In this document: positions 11,317-20,531 of the stretch, piece after piece
Numbering within the stretch: the first letter of the stretch is position 1
Layout of the letters: each line of letters begins with the position of its first letter
Source: Caulobacter sp. RHG1
GTDB lineage: Bacteria > Pseudomonadota > Alphaproteobacteria > Caulobacterales > Caulobacteraceae
NCBI RefSeq assembly: GCF_013181195.1
Contig: NZ_SMZP01000001.1
Coordinates: 558,001 to 622,000 of the forward strand
Reading direction: 5' to 3'
Length of the DNA stretch: 64,000 bases
Program-made: the position numbers and the translations under genes
Notes under the pieces: generated by a model
The model's database searches: none
The model's input: only the letters and a program-made list of their open reading frames with translations
What the model was told of the DNA's origin: nothing

Positions 11317-11391
11317 TGGAGCGGGCGAAGAGATTCGAACTCTCGACCCCAACCTTGGCAAGGTTGTGCTCTACCACTGAGCTACGCCCGC
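11317..11391 (-). tRNA. tRNA-Gly (anticodon GCC), copy 1
   Basis: The reverse strand folds as a full cloverleaf: 7-bp acceptor GCGGGCG/CGCCCGC, D-arm GCTCAGTGGTAGAGC, anticodon loop TTGCCAA (GCC), T-loop TTCGAAT, discriminator T and an encoded CCA. It is identical to the second copy 51 bp away and probably co-transcribed with it. Confidence 0.97.
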
Positions 11392-11442
11392 CCATTCGCG
11401 AGATATGTAAATCGCCCAATTCACCCGGAAAGACCGGAAGAA

Positions 11443-11517
11443 TGGAGCGGGCGAAGAGATTCGAACTCTCGACCCCAACCTTGGCAAGGTTGTGCTCTAC
11501 CACTGAGCTACGCCCGC
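11443..11517 (-). tRNA. tRNA-Gly (anticodon GCC), copy 2
   Basis: This is a 75-nt copy identical to the neighbouring tRNA-Gly, with encoded CCA and anticodon GCC. It is the upstream copy in the direction of transcription. Two copies fit heavy use of GGC glycine codons, which are abundant in this GC-rich window. Confidence 0.97.
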
Positions 11518-11661
11518 ATCGGCGAGGCTCAGAAGAGCGCCCCGCGACGAGGAGGCGGCTTATGGCAGAGCGTTCGGCGCTTTGCAAGCGCCCTTGAGGG
11601 GTTGCGAAGAGGGAATTTTCAGAGGCTTGATTACAGCAGGTTTTCCGGGGGCGGAGTTCCA

Positions 11662-12525
11662 GTGTTGCGTCTGTTCGTGTTTGGTCTGGGCTATGTCGGC
11701 GATGCTTTCGCCGACGCTTTGCGCGCCCGGGGTTGGGAAGTCGCCGCCACGGCGCGCGACGCGACTCAGGCGGAAAAACTTCGCGCCCAGGGAATCACGC
11801 CCGCCGATCCGGCCGACCGCGACGCCATGGCCGCGGCCCTCACGGGCGTGAGCGCGATTCTCGTCACCGCCCCGCCCGGCCCCGACGGCTGTCCGGCGCT
11901 GGAGGCGATCATCCCCGCCCTCGCCCAGGCCCAGGCCTTCCCGGACTGGATCGGCTATCTGTCGACGACGGGGGTCTATGGCGACTTCGACGGCCGCTGG
12001 GTGTTCGAAAGCTCGCCCCTCAAGGCCCAGTCGGTCGAAGGCGCCCGCCGGGTCGGGGCCGAGCGCGACTGGCGCCAGGTCGGCCGCGGCATGGGCCTGA
12101 CCGTCACCGCCTTCCGCCTGCCGGGCATCTACGGCCCCGGTCGCAGCGCCCTGGATCGCCTGCGCGCCGGCGAAGGCCGCCGCATCGTCAAGACCGGCCA
12201 GGTGTTCAGCCGCATCCACGTCGAGGACATCGTCACGGGGCTGCTGGCCTCGCTGGACCGTCCGCGCGCTGGCGGAGTGTACAATCTGGTCGACGACGAG
12301 CCGGCGCCGCCGCAGGACGTCATGGAACATGCCGCCCGCCTCCTGGGCGTTCCGGTCCCGCCGGATCTGCCCTTCAACGAACTGGGCATGTCCCCCGCCA
12401 CCCGCCGCTTCTACGCCGAGAACAAGCGCGTCTCGAACGCCCTGGCCAAGGCCGAACTGGGCTGGCGGCCCAAATACGCGACCTATCGCGAGGGCCTCGC
12501 GGCGATCCTGGCAGCGGGCGGCTGA
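11662..12525 (+). CDS. NAD(P)-dependent epimerase/dehydratase-like protein (SDR, YeeZ type)
   Basis: The 287-aa protein begins with a Rossmann fold, LRLFVFGLGYVGDAFADALR. It continues with LSTTGVYGDFDGRWV and FRLPGIYGPGRSALDRL, as in atypical extended SDRs related to E. coli YeeZ. The usual YxxxK pair is not clear, so catalysis is uncertain. The start is taken as GTG at 11662, just before the first beta strand and after a GGCGGAG ribosome-binding site. The earlier in-frame region adds no fold. Its substrate is unknown, perhaps a nucleotide-sugar or an NAD-linked metabolite. Confidence 0.75.
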   Translation: MLRLFVFGLGYVGDAFADALRARGWEVAATARDATQAEKLRAQGITPADPADRDAMAAALTGVSAILVTAPPGPDGCPALEAIIPALAQAQAFPDWIGYLSTTGVYGDFDGRWVFESSPLKAQSVEGARRVGAERDWRQVGRGMGLTVTAFRLPGIYGPGRSALDRLRAGEGRRIVKTGQVFSRIHVEDIVTGLLASLDRPRAGGVYNLVDDEPAPPQDVMEHAARLLGVPVPPDLPFNELGMSPATRRFYAENKRVSNALAKAELGWRPKYATYREGLAAILAAGG

Positions 12526-12528
12526 GCG

Positions 12529-13401
12529 CTACTCGTCGTCGATCGACGGCGCGCGGGGCGTGATCCCCACCGCCTCCAGGCCTGCCGCGTTGCGCAATCG
12601 CGCCGCACGGGCCAGGCGGCGGGAGACGAGGTCGCCCTCCTCCGGTTCAGCCAGGGCCTTGGCCTCGTTGACGGCGGCGACCAGACGCTCGAGATCCTGC
12701 GGGCGCGACAGGCGGTGATCGCCATCCTTGATCAGGGTGAAGACCACGTTCTGGCTGGTCACCGCGTTGGCCAGCTCCAGCGCGTGCGTCCACGGCACGT
12801 CCGGATCAGCGCCCCCCTGCAGCACGCGCACCGGGATGTCGATCGGCACGGGCCCCGGCAGGATCGACCACCGCGCGCCATCTTCCAGCAGTTCGCGGGT
12901 GATGGCGTAGCCGCCGTCGTCGTATTCCGAAGGCCGGATCCAGAAGCCGTCGCGAGCGATGTCCGCCCTGGCCTCGTCGGAGAGCTCCGGCTCCATCAGC
13001 TTCTCGGTGAAATCGGGTGCGGGCGCGATCAGCACGAGGGCCTTCACGCGGTCGGGTCTGGCGATCGCGGCCAGGCAGGCCAGCCAGCCGCCCATGGACG
13101 AACCGACCAACACCAGCGGACCATCGGTCAGCTCGTCGATCACCGCCAGGGCGTCTGTGCGCCAGCGGCTGATAGTTCCGTCCGCGAACTGACCATCCGA
13201 CTCGCCATGGCCGAAATAGTCGAAGCGAATATAGCCGCCGCCGGTCGCCTGGGCCTGCTCGGCCAGCACCTCGGCCTTCGTGCCTGTCATGTCGGAATGG
13301 AAACCACCCAGCCACACGACCGTTGCACCTTCGCCCTGGACGCGCCGCCAGGCCAGTTTCGAGCCGTCTTCACGCGCAAGGGCGCCCCGGGATTCGGTCA
13401 T
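12529..13401 (-). CDS. Alpha/beta hydrolase, ABHD10-like
   Basis: The 290-aa cytoplasmic protein has the nucleophile elbow VGSSMGG, with S102 as the likely catalytic serine. The FDYFGHGESDG and LGGFHSDMTGTKAE blocks are typical of the ABHD10 group of alpha/beta hydrolases. The later segments VRVLQGGADPDVPW (acid) and IKDGDHRLSR (histidine) complete the triad. Mammalian ABHD10 is an S-depalmitoylase and glucuronidase; the bacterial substrate is unknown. It ends 3 nt from the epimerase stop (convergent) and is divergent from the glycosyltransferase at 13458. Confidence 0.82.
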   Translation of the reverse strand: MTESRGALAREDGSKLAWRRVQGEGATVVWLGGFHSDMTGTKAEVLAEQAQATGGGYIRFDYFGHGESDGQFADGTISRWRTDALAVIDELTDGPLVLVGSSMGGWLACLAAIARPDRVKALVLIAPAPDFTEKLMEPELSDEARADIARDGFWIRPSEYDDGGYAITRELLEDGARWSILPGPVPIDIPVRVLQGGADPDVPWTHALELANAVTSQNVVFTLIKDGDHRLSRPQDLERLVAAVNEAKALAEPEEGDLVSRRLARAARLRNAAGLEAVGITPRAPSIDDE

Positions 13402-13457
13402 GGCGTCGCCTCGATCCTTTCGCTAACTAAAACCTGAGTTGTTTCGCCGAGAGTCGC

Positions 13458-14645
13458 GTGCCCGACCTACCCGCCGACTTCACCCTGCTGCAAGTGACCC
13501 CCGAGCTGGAAACGGGCGGCGCCGAGCAGACGACGATTGATGTCGCCCACGCCGTGGTCGCGCAAGGCGGCAAGGCCTTGGTCGCCACCAAGGGCGGCCG
13601 CATGGCCTCGCGCCTTGAGGCCGACGGCGGTCGACTGGCCCACATGCCGGCTCAGTCCAAGAACCCCCTGGTCATGTTGGGCAACGCCGCGCGACTGATC
13701 GATCTGATCCGGCGCGAGAAGGTCAGCCTGGTCCACGCCCGCTCGCGCGCTCCGGCCTTCAGCGCGCTCTGGGCCGCCCACGCCACCAAGACCCCCTTCG
13801 TCGCCACCTATCATGGCGTCTACAACGCCAAGTCCAATCTCAAGCGCTGGTACAACGCGGTGATGACCAAGGGCGACCTGGTCATCGCCAATTCGGAGTA
13901 CACCCGTCAGCACGTCATCAAGGAACACGGCATCGCCCCCGAAAAGGTGGTGGCCATTCCACGCGGCGTCGACCTGGCGCGCTTCGAGCCCGGCGTCGTC
14001 GGCGCCGAGCGCATCGAGGCCCTGCGCAAGGCCTGGGGCGTCGAGCCGGGCGAGCGTCGCCTGAAGGTGCTGCTGGCCGGCCGCCTGACCCGCTGGAAGG
14101 GCCAGGGCCTGCTGGTCGAGGCCATGACCCTGCTGAAGGCCCGCGGCGAGGACAAGATCCTGCTGCTGTTGGTCGGCGACGACCAGGGCCGCAAGGGCTA
14201 TCGCGCCGAGCTGGAGGCGGCGATCGCCAGCGCCGGCCTGCAGGACGCCGTCAAGCTGGTCGGCCACTGCGACGACATGCCAGCCGCCTATCTGCTGGCC
14301 GACCTGGCCATCGCCCCGTCGCTGGAGCCGGAGGCCTTCGGCCGCACGGCGGTCGAGCCCCAGGTCATGGGTCGCCCCGTCCTGGCCTCGGACCACGGCG
14401 CCACCTGCGAGACGGTCGTCCCCGGCGAGACGGGCTGGCTGGTCAAGGCCGGCGACGCCAAGGCCTGGGCCGACGCCCTGCTGGAAGCCTGCGAGGCCGG
14501 CGCCGCCCGTCGCCACACCATGGGCATGGCTGCGCGTTTACGAGCCCGCCGGTTGTATTCGGTGGACGCGATGTGCGAAGCGACCCTCAAGGTCTATGCC
14601 CACATATTGCGGGCGCGTGTATTCGGTTCGGAGCGTTCGTCTTGA
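13458..14645 (+). CDS. Glycosyltransferase family 4
   Basis: The 395-aa protein has a GT-B fold. The N-terminal acceptor domain includes LELETGGAEQ-like donor-loop residues (TPELETGGAEQTTID) and VHARSRAPAFSALWAA. The C-terminal domain has VLLAGRLTRWKGQGLL and the E-x7-E type motif in SLEPEAFGRTAVEPQVMG. It probably transfers a sugar from a nucleotide donor to LPS core or a similar glycan at the cytoplasmic membrane. The start is GTG at 13458. The stop overlaps the TTG start of the following family 9 enzyme, so the two are coupled and presumably act on the same glycan. Confidence 0.88.
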   Translation: MPDLPADFTLLQVTPELETGGAEQTTIDVAHAVVAQGGKALVATKGGRMASRLEADGGRLAHMPAQSKNPLVMLGNAARLIDLIRREKVSLVHARSRAPAFSALWAAHATKTPFVATYHGVYNAKSNLKRWYNAVMTKGDLVIANSEYTRQHVIKEHGIAPEKVVAIPRGVDLARFEPGVVGAERIEALRKAWGVEPGERRLKVLLAGRLTRWKGQGLLVEAMTLLKARGEDKILLLLVGDDQGRKGYRAELEAAIASAGLQDAVKLVGHCDDMPAAYLLADLAIAPSLEPEAFGRTAVEPQVMGRPVLASDHGATCETVVPGETGWLVKAGDAKAWADALLEACEAGAARRHTMGMAARLRARRLYSVDAMCEATLKVYAHILRARVFGSERSS

Positions 14646-15613
14646 GCAAGGAGATCAAGAAGGTCCTGGTGATCAAGCTGGGCGCCCTGGGCGACTTCGT
14701 CCTGGCGCTGGCGGCCATGCGCAAGATCCGCGAGGCTCACCCCAAGGCCAAGATCACCCTCCTGACCACGCCGCCCTTCGAGGCGCTGGCCAAGCTCAGC
14801 CCCTATTTCAACACGGTCGAGACTGACGGCCGCACAGCCGACTTCGGCGAGACCCTGGCCATGATCGGTCGGATCCGCAAGGCGCGCTACGACCGGGTCT
14901 ATGACCTGCAGACCAACAGCCGGACCAACTGGTACTTCCAGCTGCTGCGCCCCTTCCCGCCGCAATGGAGCGGCGTCGCCTTCGGCGCCTCGCTGCCGCA
15001 GAAGGGCAAGGCCCGACTGCACATGCACACGCTGGAGCGCCAGGCCGACCAACTCCGCGCCGCCGGCATCTGGCCCGACGCCCCGACCGAGCACGGGAGC
15101 GCCCCGCCACCGGACCTGACCTGGATCCTGCGCAAGCACAAGGAGCCGCGCCCGGTCGCCGGCGCCGCTACGCCCAAGCCCTATGTGCTGTTCGTGCCCG
15201 GCGGCTCGGCTCACCGGCTCGAGAAACGCTGGCCCGTCGAGTACTACGCCCAGCTGGGCACGCTGCTGAAGGCGCGCGGCCTGGACATCGTGATCATCGG
15301 CGGCCCGCAGGAAAGCGCCATGGCCCGCCACATCCAGAAGGCCGTGGGCGGCGCTCGCGACCTGACCGGCCGCACCGATTTTGCGCAACTCGCCGTGCTC
15401 GGCGCCAAGGCGGCCTTGGCGGTCGGCAACGACACCGGCCCGACGCACCTGCTGGCGGCCGCCGGCGCCCCGACCATCGCCCTGTTCTCCGACGCCTCGG
15501 ATCCCGAGCTGTGCGGCCCGCGCGGCCACGTGGCGGTGATCCGCTCGCCAGACCTCAAGGCCCTGCCCGTCAGCACCGTCGCCAGCGCGGCGATGGCCCT
15601 CCTGCCGCGCTAG
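14642..15613 (+). CDS. Glycosyltransferase family 9 (heptosyltransferase-like)
   Basis: The 323-aa protein has the GT9 pattern: KVLVIKLGALGDFVLALAAM at the N-terminus, VPGGSAHRLEKRWP in the middle and the C-terminal VGNDTGPTHLLAAAGAPT donor-binding motif. GT9 enzymes such as WaaC and WaaF add heptose to LPS inner core. The exact sugar here is unproven, since Caulobacter core differs from enteric core. The start is TTG at 14642, overlapping the upstream stop (TTGA) and preceded by GGAGCG. No ATG fits the first beta strand. The 3' end overlaps the convergent YitT gene by 4 nt. Confidence 0.87.
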   Translation: MSKEIKKVLVIKLGALGDFVLALAAMRKIREAHPKAKITLLTTPPFEALAKLSPYFNTVETDGRTADFGETLAMIGRIRKARYDRVYDLQTNSRTNWYFQLLRPFPPQWSGVAFGASLPQKGKARLHMHTLERQADQLRAAGIWPDAPTEHGSAPPPDLTWILRKHKEPRPVAGAATPKPYVLFVPGGSAHRLEKRWPVEYYAQLGTLLKARGLDIVIIGGPQESAMARHIQKAVGGARDLTGRTDFAQLAVLGAKAALAVGNDTGPTHLLAAAGAPTIALFSDASDPELCGPRGHVAVIRSPDLKALPVSTVASAAMALLPR

Positions 15614-16263
15614 TACCCCGCGTACCGTCCCGGCTTGTGGTTGGCGATCAGCACGGCGCTGAGCGCCACGGCGCTGACGATCGAGAGCAGCAGCTTGTCG
15701 AAGCTGAGCGTGAAGAAGGCCGCGCCGACGATCAGGCAATCGGTGGCCATCTGCACCTTGCCGGCGCTGATGCCGCGGCGTTCCTGCAGATAGAGCGCCA
15801 GCACCCCGACCCCGCCGACGCTGGAGCGGTGGCGCGCCAGGGCCAGAATCCCCATGCCGATGATCGTGCCGCCGAACACCGCCGCGAAGATCGGGTCCAC
15901 CCGCTCGACCTTGAGCCAGAAGGGCAAACCCCAGGCCAAGCCCGCCAGCAGCAGGTTGGTGGCCAGGGTCTTGGCGGTGAACAGCCAGCCCAGGGTGCGC
16001 TGGGCCAGGATGTAGAACGGCAGGTTCAGGACAAGGAACACCGTCCCGACCGGCCAGTCGCCCATATAGGAGATGATCAGTGCGATGCCGGCGACACCGC
16101 CGGTGACGAGACCCGCGGCCTTCAGCAGGGTCAGGCCCACGGCGCAGAAGCTGGAGCCGATCAGGAGGGCGTGGACGTCCTCGATGGCGGTGTGACGATG
16201 GGTGCTCATAAGGTGTCGGGCAGGCGTCTTGATGGAGGGAAGAACCGTCTCCCGACCTGTCAT
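15610..16263 (-). CDS. YitT family membrane protein
   Basis: The 217-aa integral membrane protein has about five hydrophobic helices and the YitT-type block GLVTGGVAGIALIISY. Later glycine-rich segments, FGGTIIGMGILALARHRSSVGGVGVLALYL, match the family repeat. The function of YitT proteins is unknown. ATG at 16263 follows GGGGCGGAA. An alternative ATG at 16209 (MSTHRHTAIEDVHALL) would remove 18 residues that look unstructured but has no clear ribosome-binding site. Confidence 0.82.
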   Translation of the reverse strand: MTGRETVLPSIKTPARHLMSTHRHTAIEDVHALLIGSSFCAVGLTLLKAAGLVTGGVAGIALIISYMGDWPVGTVFLVLNLPFYILAQRTLGWLFTAKTLATNLLLAGLAWGLPFWLKVERVDPIFAAVFGGTIIGMGILALARHRSSVGGVGVLALYLQERRGISAGKVQMATDCLIVGAAFFTLSFDKLLLSIVSAVALSAVLIANHKPGRYAGY

Positions 16264-16425
16264 TTCCGCCCCGATGGCCGTTCACCGTCGAAAAAACTCG
16301 ACCGGCCGGCGTCTCTATTGATCGCCCTCGCTTGATAGAGCGCCATCCGCGCGTCATATATCAGTTTCTCGCGGCGCGCCCAGCGCGGCGCGTACGCGTT
16401 CAGCCCTATTCCCATTAACTGCTCC

Positions 16426-16440
16426 GGAGCCGCCCCTATT
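16426..16440 (+). promoter_or_regulatory. infC: Shine-Dalgarno and AUU start of infC
   Basis: GGAG at 16426-16429 is followed after 8 nt by ATT at 16438-16440, which is in frame with infC. The in-frame ATG at 16450 lies 20 nt from the GGAG and has no site of its own. The AUU initiation codon is the known feature by which IF-3 limits its own synthesis. Confidence 0.85.
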
Positions 16441-16971
16441 CGCCGTCCTATGCAAACGCCGCCCGTCAAGGACGGGCCGCGTATCAACGAAGACATCCGC
16501 GTCCCGCGCGTCCTGCTGATCGACCAACATGGCGAGAAGCAAGGCGAGATGCCGACCGCGTCCGCTATGGAAGCGGCCGAGGAAGCCGGCCTGGACCTGG
16601 TTGAAATCGTTCCGAACGCCAATCCTCCCGTCTGCAAGATCCTGGACTACGGCAAGTTCAAGTTCCAGGAGCAGAAGAAGAAGAACGAGGCGCGCAAGCG
16701 GCAAAAGGTGGTCGAGCTCAAGGAGATCAAGCTCCGCCCGAACATCGACATCCACGACTATGAAGTGAAGGCGAAAGCCATGACTCGCTTCTTCGAGGAA
16801 GGCGACAAGGTCAAGGTGACCCTGCGCTTCCGCGGTCGTGAAATGGCGCACCCGGAACTCGGCATGAAGCTGCTGCTCAAGGTCAAGGCCGACTTCGACG
16901 AGGTCGCCAAGGTCGAATACGAGCCGCGCATGGAAGGCCGTCAGATGATCATGATCCTGGCCCCGCGCTAG
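16438..16971 (+). CDS. infC: Translation initiation factor IF-3 (AUU start)
   Basis: IF-3 binds the 30S subunit, checks initiator tRNA and start codon, and prevents early 50S joining. The frame shows the N domain ([18 protein letters not shown], then [21 protein letters not shown]), the lysine-rich linker helix ([20 protein letters not shown]) and the C domain to [13 protein letters not shown] place the start at ATT 16438, giving 177 aa with N-terminus (M)[14 protein letters not shown]. Alphaproteobacterial IF-3 proteins often begin with a similar RRP segment, and the Shine-Dalgarno is correctly spaced only for ATT. An ATG-only call at 16450 would lose four residues. Confidence 0.95.
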   Translation: MRRPMQTPPVKDGPRINEDIRVPRVLLIDQHGEKQGEMPTASAMEAAEEAGLDLVEIVPNANPPVCKILDYGKFKFQEQKKKNEARKRQKVVELKEIKLRPNIDIHDYEVKAKAMTRFFEEGDKVKVTLRFRGREMAHPELGMKLLLKVKADFDEVAKVEYEPRMEGRQMIMILAPR

Positions 16972-16998
16972 GCTTCTTCATCGGGTAGACATGACAGA

Positions 16999-17032
16999 CG
17001 CCCCGACCCTCGCGGTCGGGGCGTTTTGTTTT
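16999..17032 (+). terminator. Rho-independent terminator after infC
   Basis: A 10-bp GC-rich stem CGCCCCGACC/GGTCGGGGCG (16999-17008 and 17014-17023) with a 5-nt loop is followed by TTTTGTTTTG. It lies 28 nt after the infC stop. Confidence 0.92.
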
Positions 17033-17181
17033 GTCGATTACCCTGGAGTTCGGCGGCGCCACACGGTTGAAGATGCTGATCCAAACCGTCGCTTTCGTCG
17101 AACAGTACAATCCGCCGAAACAACGTCGCCGTCAGACCCTAGTCGCCAAGCCCATGGTTCGGGCGTAAACCCCGCGTCCTG

Positions 17182-18375
17182 ATGCCCGAACCCGCCCACA
17201 GCGCCCGCGCCCTACTCGTCCTTCTCCTGGTTGTCTTCATCAACCTGGTGGGCTTTGGCGTCGTCATTCCCTTGCTGCCCTTCTACGCCACGGCGATGGA
17301 CGCCGCCCCTTGGCAGGTGACGACCATGTTCGCCGCCTACAGCCTGGGTCAGTTCTTCGGCGAGCCGTTCTGGGGTCGGCTGTCGGACAGGATCGGGCGG
17401 CGGCCGGTGCTGATCGTCACGATCATCGCCAATGCCCTGGCCTATCTGGCCTTGGCCTTCGCCCCGAACATCTGGATCGCCATGGCCATCCGACTGGTCG
17501 GCGGTTTCGGCAGCGGCAACATCTCGACCATCCAAGGCTACATGGCCGACGTCACCCCGCCTGAGAAGCGCGCCGGTCGCATGGGCCTCTTGGGCGCAGC
17601 ATTCGGGGCGGGGTTCGTGATCGGTCCGTCGCTGGGCGGCCTGCTGGCCCACCCCGACGCCGGCCAGTTGGGCTTCCAGATCCCCCTGTTCGTCGCCGCC
17701 GGCATGGCGGGGCTGGCCGCCATCGGGGTCATGCTGTTCGTGGCCGAGAGTCGCGCCCGTTCGGCCCCTGGCGCGCCCCAGGTCAGCCGCCTCGAAGCCC
17801 TGACCGAGGCGCGCGCCCATCCTGTGCTGTCGCGCGTGCTGCTGGTCACCCTGGTCTCGACCGCCGCCTTCGCCGGCATGGAGTCGATCTTTGGCCTGTG
17901 GGCTCACGCCCGCTTCGAGTGGGGACCACGGCAGGTCGGACTGTGCTTCGCGGTCATCGGCGTCATCGCCTCGATCGGCCAGGGCTTCCTGACCGGCCGC
18001 CTGGCCCGACGCTTCGGCGAGGGTCGCGTGCTGGCCGCGGGCCTGGCGATCATAGCCGTGAGCCTGTTCCTGACCCCGCTCGCGCCGACCGCCGCCCTGG
18101 CCACTGCCGCCGTCGGCTTCACCGCCTTCGGCCAGTCTCTGGTCTTCCCCTGCGTCGCCGCTCTGATGTCGCGCGCCAGCCCGCCCGACCGCCAGGGCCA
18201 GATGCTGGGCCTGAACATGGCCGCCGGCTCCCTGGCCCGTATCGGCGGCCCCCTGCTGGCCGGCCCGTTGTTCGGCCTGGCCACAGGCGGACCGTTCTGG
18301 GTCGGCGCAGCCCTGATGATCCCGGCCGTCGGCCTGGCGATGGTGATCGTCCAAAGGACCAAAGCAGCGGCCTGA
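17182..18375 (+). CDS. MFS transporter, TetA-like
   Basis: The 397-aa protein is almost entirely hydrophobic with about 12 predicted helices. It carries the MFS motif A loop GRLSDRIGRRPVL between helices 2 and 3, and the proton:drug antiporter-type signature GFGVVIPLLPFY in helix 1, as in TetA-like efflux pumps. It probably exports a small drug or metabolite by proton antiport; the substrate is unknown. ATG at 17182 is the first start after the infC terminator region. The next gene on the same strand starts 68 nt later. Confidence 0.88.
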   Translation: MPEPAHSARALLVLLLVVFINLVGFGVVIPLLPFYATAMDAAPWQVTTMFAAYSLGQFFGEPFWGRLSDRIGRRPVLIVTIIANALAYLALAFAPNIWIAMAIRLVGGFGSGNISTIQGYMADVTPPEKRAGRMGLLGAAFGAGFVIGPSLGGLLAHPDAGQLGFQIPLFVAAGMAGLAAIGVMLFVAESRARSAPGAPQVSRLEALTEARAHPVLSRVLLVTLVSTAAFAGMESIFGLWAHARFEWGPRQVGLCFAVIGVIASIGQGFLTGRLARRFGEGRVLAAGLAIIAVSLFLTPLAPTAALATAAVGFTAFGQSLVFPCVAALMSRASPPDRQGQMLGLNMAAGSLARIGGPLLAGPLFGLATGGPFWVGAALMIPAVGLAMVIVQRTKAAA

Positions 18376-18443
18376 GCCCTACGCGCCCTCGACACAGCCA
18401 AGCTTCAACCCTAGCGTGGAGCCCGCAATCTGGGGATGCGCTC

Positions 18444-20387
18444 ATGTTGAGATTTCTGACGGCTGCGTCGATGACGCTGGCGCTTTGCCTTGGATCGGCC
18501 AAGGCCGCACCGCTCGAGGCTTACGGACGCCTTCCCGCCATCGAGAGCGTGCAGATCTCGCCCGACGGCTCGGCGATCGCCCTCATCGCCGCGGTCAACG
18601 ACGAACGCCACGTGATCGTCCGCTCTCTGGCGGGCCAGGTGCTGGCGTCGGCCTCCATCGGCTTTCGCAAGGTGCGCGCCGTCCAATGGGCGGGCCCTGG
18701 CCACATCGTGATCGAGGCCTCCTCGACCACCGCGATCGACAACACCACCTACGCCGGCGAGCACTGGCAGGCCGTGAGCCTCAATGTGGCGACCGGCGAA
18801 TACAAGCAGCTCCCGGCCAAGGCGCTCGATTCGTTCCTGAACATCCTGCAAGGGCGCGTTCAACCCGGCGTGGATGGCAAGGAAGCCGTCATCTACACGC
18901 CGCTCTACGTGACGGTCGCCGGCAACATGCAGCATCGCGGCGGACACCTGGATCTGTTCCGGATCGATCTGACCAGCGGCGTCGCCCGACGCCTGCAGAT
19001 GGGCGACAGCGAAACCTACGACTATCTGGCGCGCTCGGACGGCGAGGTGCTGGCCAAGGCCAGCTATCGCGAGCGTCGGAACAACAACGATGCGCTCTGG
19101 ACCCTCTCGGTCCGCAAGGGCTCCTCGTGGCTCACGGCCTATCAGACCTCCAGCGCGGTTGAGGCTCCCAGCCTGTGGGGCCAGTCCGTCGACAGCCAGT
19201 CGGTGATCATCGACACCTGGGACGCCAAAGAGCAACTGTGGCGCCCTACGTCGGTCTCCCTGGCCGACGGAAAGCTCGGCGCCTTTATCGGCCCCGCCCG
19301 CGAGCAGCAGGGCGTCATCGGCGCAGATGGCGTGGTCCTGGGCTTTCGCTATCGGCAGCAGTTTCACGAGTACGACTTCATGGAACCGCGCCTGAGGGCG
19401 ATCTGGCCGGCGTTCCGCGGCGCCTTCAAGAACCAGCAGGTGACGCTGTCGTCCTGGACGCCGGACTTCCGCAAGCTGGTCCTGTTCGTCAACGGCGGTC
19501 CCTCATCGGGCGGCTACTACCTCGCCGACACCGTCACCAAGCGCGTGGAGCCCATCGGCGCGCCCTATCCGAAGGTTCCGCCCAGCGATGTCGCCCCCAC
19601 GCGCTTCGTCCGTTACGCGGCGACTGACGGCCTTGAGATCGAGGCCGTGCTGACGACGCCGAAAGGCAAGCCTGAGACGGCGCTTCCACTGATCGTCCTG
19701 CCCCATGGCGGTCCCCGCGCCTACGACGACATCACGTTCGATTGGTGGGCCCAGGCCCTGGCGTCGCGCGGCTACGCGGTGCTCCAGCCCAATTTCCGCG
19801 GCTCGAGCGGCTATGGGCACGCCTTCAAGGAGGCGGGCTATGGCCAATGGGGCGCCAAGATGCAGACCGACCTGTCGGACGGCGTGTCGGATCTGGTTCG
19901 CCAAGGCGTTGTCGACCCCAAGCGCGTCTGCATCCTCGGCGCCAGCTACGGCGGCTATGCCGCCTTGGCCGGCGTCACCCTCCAGAAAGACATCTATCGC
20001 TGCGCCGTCTCGATCGCCGGACCGAGCGATCTGGGAGGCCGCCTGCGTGACGAGATCATCAAGTACGGCGAACGCAACGCAGGGATTCGCGATCGCAAGC
20101 GTCTCTACGGCGTCGAAAGCGCTTCGGACCCCAAGCTCGATTCCATCTCGCCAGCGATGCATGCCTCCAAAGCCGGCGCGCCTGTCCTGATCATCCACGG
20201 CAAGGACGACACCGTCGTGCCGTTCGCCCAAAGCCAGCGGATGGCCGACGCCCTCAAGACCGCCGACAAACCGTACGAACTCGTCGTGCTGCCCGGGGAG
20301 GATCATTGGCTCTCGACCAGCGTCACGCGACTGCAGATGCTGGACGCGACCGTGGCCTTCCTCGAGAAGAACAACCCGCCGAACTGA
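18444..20387 (+). CDS. Secreted S9 family prolyl oligopeptidase-type peptidase
   Basis: The 647-aa protein has a signal peptide (about residues 1-22, ALCLGSAKAA) and an N-terminal beta-propeller-like region beginning VQISPDGSAIALIAAV. Its C-terminal alpha/beta hydrolase domain carries the S9 catalytic triad: S501 in GASYGGYA, D589 in HGKDDTVVPF and H621 in GEDHW. It should cleave short peptides in the periplasm. The start is ATG 18444 with a GGGGATG ribosome-binding site. The frame stays open upstream into the MFS gene, but that part is out-of-frame antiporter sequence. Confidence 0.9.
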   Translation: MLRFLTAASMTLALCLGSAKAAPLEAYGRLPAIESVQISPDGSAIALIAAVNDERHVIVRSLAGQVLASASIGFRKVRAVQWAGPGHIVIEASSTTAIDNTTYAGEHWQAVSLNVATGEYKQLPAKALDSFLNILQGRVQPGVDGKEAVIYTPLYVTVAGNMQHRGGHLDLFRIDLTSGVARRLQMGDSETYDYLARSDGEVLAKASYRERRNNNDALWTLSVRKGSSWLTAYQTSSAVEAPSLWGQSVDSQSVIIDTWDAKEQLWRPTSVSLADGKLGAFIGPAREQQGVIGADGVVLGFRYRQQFHEYDFMEPRLRAIWPAFRGAFKNQQVTLSSWTPDFRKLVLFVNGGPSSGGYYLADTVTKRVEPIGAPYPKVPPSDVAPTRFVRYAATDGLEIEAVLTTPKGKPETALPLIVLPHGGPRAYDDITFDWWAQALASRGYAVLQPNFRGSSGYGHAFKEAGYGQWGAKMQTDLSDGVSDLVRQGVVDPKRVCILGASYGGYAALAGVTLQKDIYRCAVSIAGPSDLGGRLRDEIIKYGERNAGIRDRKRLYGVESASDPKLDSISPAMHASKAGAPVLIIHGKDDTVVPFAQSQRMADALKTADKPYELVVLPGEDHWLSTSVTRLQMLDATVAFLEKNNPPN

Positions 20388-20459
20388 CCCTCGCCCCTCG
20401 TAAGGGAGACGAAGCTTGCCTTCGCTCCCCATTTCAATTAGTAACCCCGCCTTTCCGGA

Positions 20460-20489
20460 ACCGCCTGGCCATTGGCATGCCATGGCGGT
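20460..20489 (+). promoter_or_regulatory. Hairpin in the rpmI-rplT leader
   Basis: ACCGCC (20460-20465) pairs with GGCGGT (20484-20489), extended inward by TGGC/GCCA with one bulge. It lies in the 144-nt leader before rpmI. In many bacteria L20 represses this operon by binding leader RNA, so this could be the site, but there is no T-run and no proof. Confidence 0.4.
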
Positions 20490-20531
20490 TCGTCATGCTT
20501 CCAGAGGACGGGGCGCAAGCTCCGACGCGAA

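Noticed and set aside
11291-11597. Short open frames over the tRNA-Gly pair, both strands
   Set aside because: They translate the tRNA sequences themselves (ERAKRFELSTPTLARLCSTT and its complement type), a well-known false gene.
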